A stretch of DNA of 60,000 bases from Phoronis australis (Eukaryota > Phoronida > Phoronidae): NCBI GenBank assembly GCA_002633005.1, contig NMRA01000497.1, positions 148,883 to 208,882 on the forward strand. The letters run 5' to 3'. The position numbers and the translations under genes were made by a program. Numbering within the stretch: position 1 is the first letter of the stretch; every line of letters begins with the position of its first letter. The notes under the pieces were generated by a model that was not told the DNA's origin, did no database searches, and saw nothing but the letters and a program-made list of their open reading frames with translations. Shown here piece after piece: positions 56,076 through 60,000 of this stretch.

Positions 56076-57410
56076 CGCCTTCATTTGTCTTTTTTTGTAG
56101 TATTTCACACCTGCAGTGTCCCACCGTCTAAGTCTCCAGCTTTTGCTCTGTGGTGCTATTACTGCGTCATTTTATTTCCACTTGAGAATGAAACAAGTAT
56201 GTTTCGAAATATCGTGTGTCTTCTAATCATGTCTCTTGGTCAGTCGCTTCCCCAATGTTCCGTTGCGTGTCGAACGTTGTTCCGAGGATACGAACTGAAC
56301 AAAATAAATATTGTTAATAACAAGTGCCGTGTATTTAATAAATTTTGCCTATCGGAAACTTGTTCCCGAAGTACAGCTTAGTAGAACAGGACTAGACGCA
56401 TACTTTCAGTAGATCATGGTGGGTAATATGGCTAATAACCATTTCATCCTCGGCTGGCGAGCGGCTTTATACTCTCATGTTGTAGATAACAAAACGATAA
56501 CCCATTGTTCATTATACTCACCACCACGGACTCCCAGCTGGGACTTCTTTAGGATGTCTTTCCATTTTTATTAGCGTAACTGTATTTATGGACCTCTCGG
56601 AGTTTCAAAAATTATTTCGATTTAACAAATTGAAAGCGTACAGTTGCTGTTAAAGATTTCGTGAGGTTGATGAACGAAAATCACACAGTAGCATATTTTG
56701 GTACAAAAATACCCTCAATTTTGAGGCGCGGTGTTGATATCGTATCTCGTGCGAACTGTCAGTGATGACGTGAGACCTGAACTGTTTGATTAAGTGTTTT
56801 TAACTAAATTTTTAAATGAACAAGAATACGGCATAATTTTATGCATATACAGGAAATGGTTGTTCTTATATGAAGATGCGATTTGCCCAATTTAGGTAGA
56901 TAAATACGAAAATTTGGATTATAATTTGGAATTTTACTCTCATAAAATCGGTCTGGTAATAACACACTGCTATAGGATTCCATTTCCGTTGCCAACAAGA
57001 ACACCAAAACCTTCAGCGATTCACGAGAACTCTATAGAGTTTATTGCGGTTAGACAACTCTAAAGCTGCTAATTCTAAAATGGCACATTGCACGCAATCC
57101 CTTGAATTGAGTACGTGCACGTAACGGGCAATGAATTCTGTCACGGTAAGGAATATTATGAGACCGATTTTATGAGAGTAAAAGACCTATCATTCAGTTT
57201 CTGTTTTTAACCATCTGAAAAGGACGAATTGCAGTTTTTAAAAATGCTCTGATTTCAGGGCTGGGTTGTCGAGGCAGGAAAGTCTATGAAAAACTGTACT
57301 TTAACACAGTTGTCCGTTCCATCAACCAATTTTTATTATTATTATCATTATCGGTATACAGAACAGAATTGCTGACATGTAAGACAAAAATCAAGACATT
57401 CTCACTCTCA

Positions 57411-57445
<35 letters not shown>

Positions 57446-57452
57446 CGCACCC
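57411..57452. repeat. (CA)n microsatellite
   Basis: About 20 CA units, degenerate at the 3' end (ACGCACACACGCAC). Confidence 0.9.
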
Positions 57453-57779
57453 CCCTCAACATACCCACCCACTTTTAGTAGGATGTTGTCAGGCAAAAGT
57501 TATGGTTAACCAGTTTCTCCAGGCTGCATGGTATTCATCTAAATTGCCATTATTTAATAAAATTCTTCTTGGAATATAAAATCCTCTTTCTAATATCTTA
57601 AGGAAATGGCAGAAACTGGAGATTAAATTTTACACCTGAATAGGTAAATAAAATGTTCTAATTGCAAAAGTATCCAATTTAAAACTTTATTTTCATCACT
57701 TATGGGCATGCCAAAAATCATTGTTTTTGTCAATAACCATATTTATACCTTTTAACAACAACACTCAACTGCGTAATTC

Positions 57780-58610
57780 TCCTATCAATATTTTTATATT
57801 ATTGCATTCGAAAACGATGTAATCCACTGTTTCACTTTGTGAATGGCAGGAAGTACATACATCGGAGTCCACCAGGTTAATGTTTTTAAGAAAAAGAGTT
57901 CGTCACAAGTGTTCTATACAATAGTTTAAACTGCAGTGTACATAACTTAAAATCATAGTTTTAAAAGACAACGAATATAATTTTTTCCAGTCATCACTTC
58001 GAAATTGATAACCTTCTTTTTGAAATCGTTTTTGGGCAATAGACAAAATTTTGTTCTGTCAAACAATTTCATATATCATTTTACATATTGACGTGCAGTT
58101 TAAACAATTACGGATATCAAAAGGTATTATTGGTCCATATATCTTAATTGACTTCATTTGTAATGATGTTCTCCTTAGAAACGACCTAATGGACTCAATC
58201 AAAGAACAATATTTCAAAAAGTTTGTAGATATATTCGAGATCTTTTTAAATTTAATGAGTAAAATTTAATTTCATCAAGTATGTCATTAATAAAAAGAAC
58301 ACCACCACTAGCATACTTACTAAAGAAGATAGATTTTCTGTCTATTAGTGTTTCATCGTTATGCCATAAACTTGTTGAGAGTAAATCATTCGCATCTTTA
58401 TGGTGCTGTTAACTAATGAAAAAAAACCAGTTACTTAGAAATTCGTTCCAAAAAGGATTGGTTACTTCAGTACGATATTTAATAAAATCATTTCCAAAAT
58501 TTATAATATTTGACTTTGCAATCCCTGTTTCAAGTTCAAACAGATTCACCTATTTCGATTCAGAGTTAAGTAGTCTCTTTATCCATGAAATTTTTATAGC
58601 CTAAAAAAAT
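57780..58610 (-). mobile_element. LINE (L1/Tx1-like) ORF2 C-terminal remnant
   Basis: Minus-strand frames, broken by stops and shifts, read in order: NPFWNEFLSNW, SLWHNDETLIDRKSIFFSKY then GGVLFINDILDE, and finally DVCTSCHSQSETVDYIVFEC. These resemble the region after the reverse transcriptase core of L1-type elements (W.N..I....P...W...GI..I.DL) and the terminal C..C...ET..H...C zinc-knuckle. The final His is replaced. A degraded insertion. Confidence 0.6.
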
Positions 58611-58784
58611 TATATTCAACATTTTAACTCCCCCTTCCTCATAAGTTTTAATTAATACATCTCTCTCCACTCTCTCAACTTTGTTATTTCAAATAAACTT
58701 AAAAAATGCTTGCGTCATTCATAATAATGTCTGATGGAGTGGGCAAAATTTTTCACCGTAAATGGCTCACAATATCTTACGTCA

Positions 58785-59028
58785 TGAGAGGAGGCAGTGT
58801 GGCCTGGTTGATAAGTGCCCGCTTTCTTTACTCCAGGTCGTGGGTTCAAGTCCCACCAGGTCACATTGCTAAACCCTTTAGCCAGGTTTCTAGCTCCTCA
58901 GCTCGTTTTTAACCATATATTAATAATGCATAAAAATATTTCCAGGTGATCAGTGCAATAGGCCCACATGCGAGGCCTGCGCACGTCTGGTACAACGTGT
59001 ATCAGACCGCCTGCAATTATTTTCTATT
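58785..59028 (+). mobile_element. SINE family B, copy 2, with target-site duplication
   Basis: Head with GAGGCAGTGTGGCCTGG, GATAAGTGCCCGC and B-box GGTTCAAGTCCCAC; tail with TCCAGGTGATCAG, GGCCCAC and CTGGTACAACGTGTAT. It is flanked on both sides by ATCTTACGTCA (58774-58784 and 59029-59039), the 11-bp target duplication expected of LINE-mobilised SINEs. It sits about 60 bp upstream of the TATA box of Kazal gene 2. Confidence 0.85.
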
Positions 59029-59144
59029 ATCTTACGTCACGGAGTGAACCCCTGTGCGAGTCTTGACGCGCGCGCCGTCCCCGCAAGAGTATATAAGAAC
59101 ACTGCGTACAACATACACCACATTTTTTATCAGGGATTAGAGAA
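59029..59144 (+). promoter_or_regulatory. Kazal gene 2 core promoter
   Basis: A TATATAAG box at 59090-59097 lies about 48 bp before the ATG, placing the start site near 59120. A CRE/PAR-bZIP-like TTACGTCA (59032-59039) lies 50 bp upstream of the TATA and is duplicated at 58777-58784 by the SINE insertion. Confidence 0.6.
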
Positions 59145-59181
59145 ATGCTGAAATTACTCGCTTTCGCTCTTTTTGTGGCGG
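59145..59181 (+). CDS. Kazal gene 2 exon 1
   Basis: Signal-peptide exon, 37 nt, ending before GTAAGC. It differs from gene 1 only at silent positions. Confidence 0.85.
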
Positions 59182-59807
59182 GTAAGCTTTTTTGGAAATG
59201 TTGTTCTTAAGCGAATGCTCAAAATTTGCATATTTTAGAAAATTTTCACCAACTATATTCCAAACTTTCAGTGATTGACACGATGGGATGATTGAATTAT
59301 GATTTTAAGGAATTTGGTGACTAGTTCAACAGACTGGATGGGGACTCGTTATTTTCTACATGTGCCATTAAATCTGCTTAGCAATATCCGAGGACTAATG
59401 GGAAGACGACGACTCCACCAAGAATGGATACCGTTCCACGCTTTTGTTTTCTACTTCAGAACCAGATAGTTTGTGTTGTACCTTTGAACATAGAAATGAC
59501 ACTGTAAAGCATTCTTTTTAGAATGTTAGCATATCATTTGATTAGGGCAACTGTCTTTCACTTCCGTTCTCTTATAGGCAACTTCTTTTTATCTAGTTTA
59601 TACACACGTATAAACGATTAAGTTTTTGACTTCCCAGTAACTTGTTGAAAAACGAACACACAGGATCGACTATTGTGCTTTACTTCCAGTCGCCCATGCT
59701 ACTGCTAGCTTGAAATGCAGCATCCAGCTACGAGTTAACTGCGATAAGTTTGGAGACAAGCCTGTATGTGGCGAAGACAGCGTAGGCCGGGAAACTTACA
59801 AGAATGC
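59145..59807 (+). CDS. Second Kazal inhibitor gene, partial (exons 1-2)
   Basis: Exon 1 (59145-59181) encodes the same MLKLLAFALFVA signal start as gene 1. Exon 2 (59690-59807) encodes AHATASLKCSIQLRVNC, then DKFGDKPVCGEDS and TYKNA, ending before GTACGT in the same phase 2. Exon 2 is 6 nt longer (two extra residues before SLKC). Introns 1 (508 bp versus 591 bp) share several blocks. P1 of domain 1 is again Lys (C-D-K). The remaining exons lie beyond the window. The gene is a diverged tandem paralogue of the one at 45195, about 13.9 kb away on the same strand. Confidence 0.85.
59690..59807 (+). CDS. Kazal gene 2 exon 2
   Basis: Acceptor TACTTCCAG, donor GTACGT. First half of Kazal domain 1 with Cys1-Cys3. 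About 80% of residues match exon 2 of gene 1 by eye. Confidence 0.85.
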
Positions 59808-60000
59808 GTACGTATGTTTACATAGTATGCAGAGAATAACGAAACTTTTCATACATGTACATGTTCGACATAGTAAGCATTTTAAGTCACAAAGAAGGCA
59901 CTTCCCAAAAATCCACTCTTCTCTGGTGCGTGCTGGCACTCGGAGATTTGGGAAACAGTAATTTTCCTGTGTGTTCCTCCACACCACGATGATAACACAG

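Larger units (their letters stand above)
56727..58784 (+). repeat. Upstream flank of Kazal gene 2 (duplicate of 43.35-45.07 kb)
   Basis: Shares the collinear blocks listed for 43351-45194. It is interrupted by the LINE remnant and CA microsatellite at 57.4-58.6 kb, which have no counterpart in copy 1. Confidence 0.6.

Overview
The window is animal (eukaryotic) genomic DNA. Genes are split by GT-AG introns, most of the sequence is intronic or intergenic, and it is full of degraded transposons, tRNA-derived SINEs and microsatellites. Gene content (a single-exon LRR-Ig receptor, secreted multi-Kazal inhibitors, a CD225/dispanin C-terminus, THAP-domain sequences) and repeat content (P-like DNA transposon, Penelope-like and LINE remnants) suggest a marine invertebrate, perhaps a deuterostome such as a lancelet or hemichordate. 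The species cannot be fixed from sequence alone. Three isolated single Ns (31441, 35943, 51814) and one 669-N run (5465-6133) are assembly scars. Two of the single Ns sit exactly at near-identical duplicated sequence.

Layout. 1-13.5 kb: four phase-compatible plus-strand exons of a gene with a degenerate nucleoside-diphosphate-kinase-like (NDK) domain. Its introns hold a decayed tandem array whose monomers each carry a CTCF-like 17-mer. A THAP-encoding, P-like DNA transposon (4498-6355) sits inside a tRNA-derived SINE. 13.5-25 kb: no recognised host gene; two MITE-like elements, a foldback-like element of about 3 kb (19.6-22.6 kb) with inverted arrays of roughly 300-bp subrepeats around an ORF remnant, a SINE and a palindromic MITE. 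25.2-27.9 kb (minus): an intact single-exon LRR-Ig transmembrane receptor. 28-36 kb: intergenic DNA, a 1.2-kb near-identical direct duplication joined by one N, and a frameshifted THAP exon. 36-43 kb: sparse, with MITEs, one SINE and the last exon plus poly(A) signal of a CD225/dispanin gene. 45.2-49.7 kb: a complete five-exon gene for a secreted three-Kazal inhibitor. 50-58.7 kb: transposon debris (MITE, reverse transcriptase fragment, Penelope-type GIY-YIG remnant, LINE remnant). 59.1 kb to the end: first two exons of a second Kazal gene, a diverged tandem duplicate of the first.

The clearest functional unit is the Kazal pair: same signal peptide, same exon-1/exon-2 structure, related promoters. 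Copy 2 has a good TATA box and a SINE inserted just upstream, which duplicated a CRE-like TTACGTCA site; copy 1 is the empty-site homologue and has only a weak TATA-like sequence. The least expected features are the CTCF-like motif array in the first intron of the NDK-like gene and the P-like element nested in a SINE.
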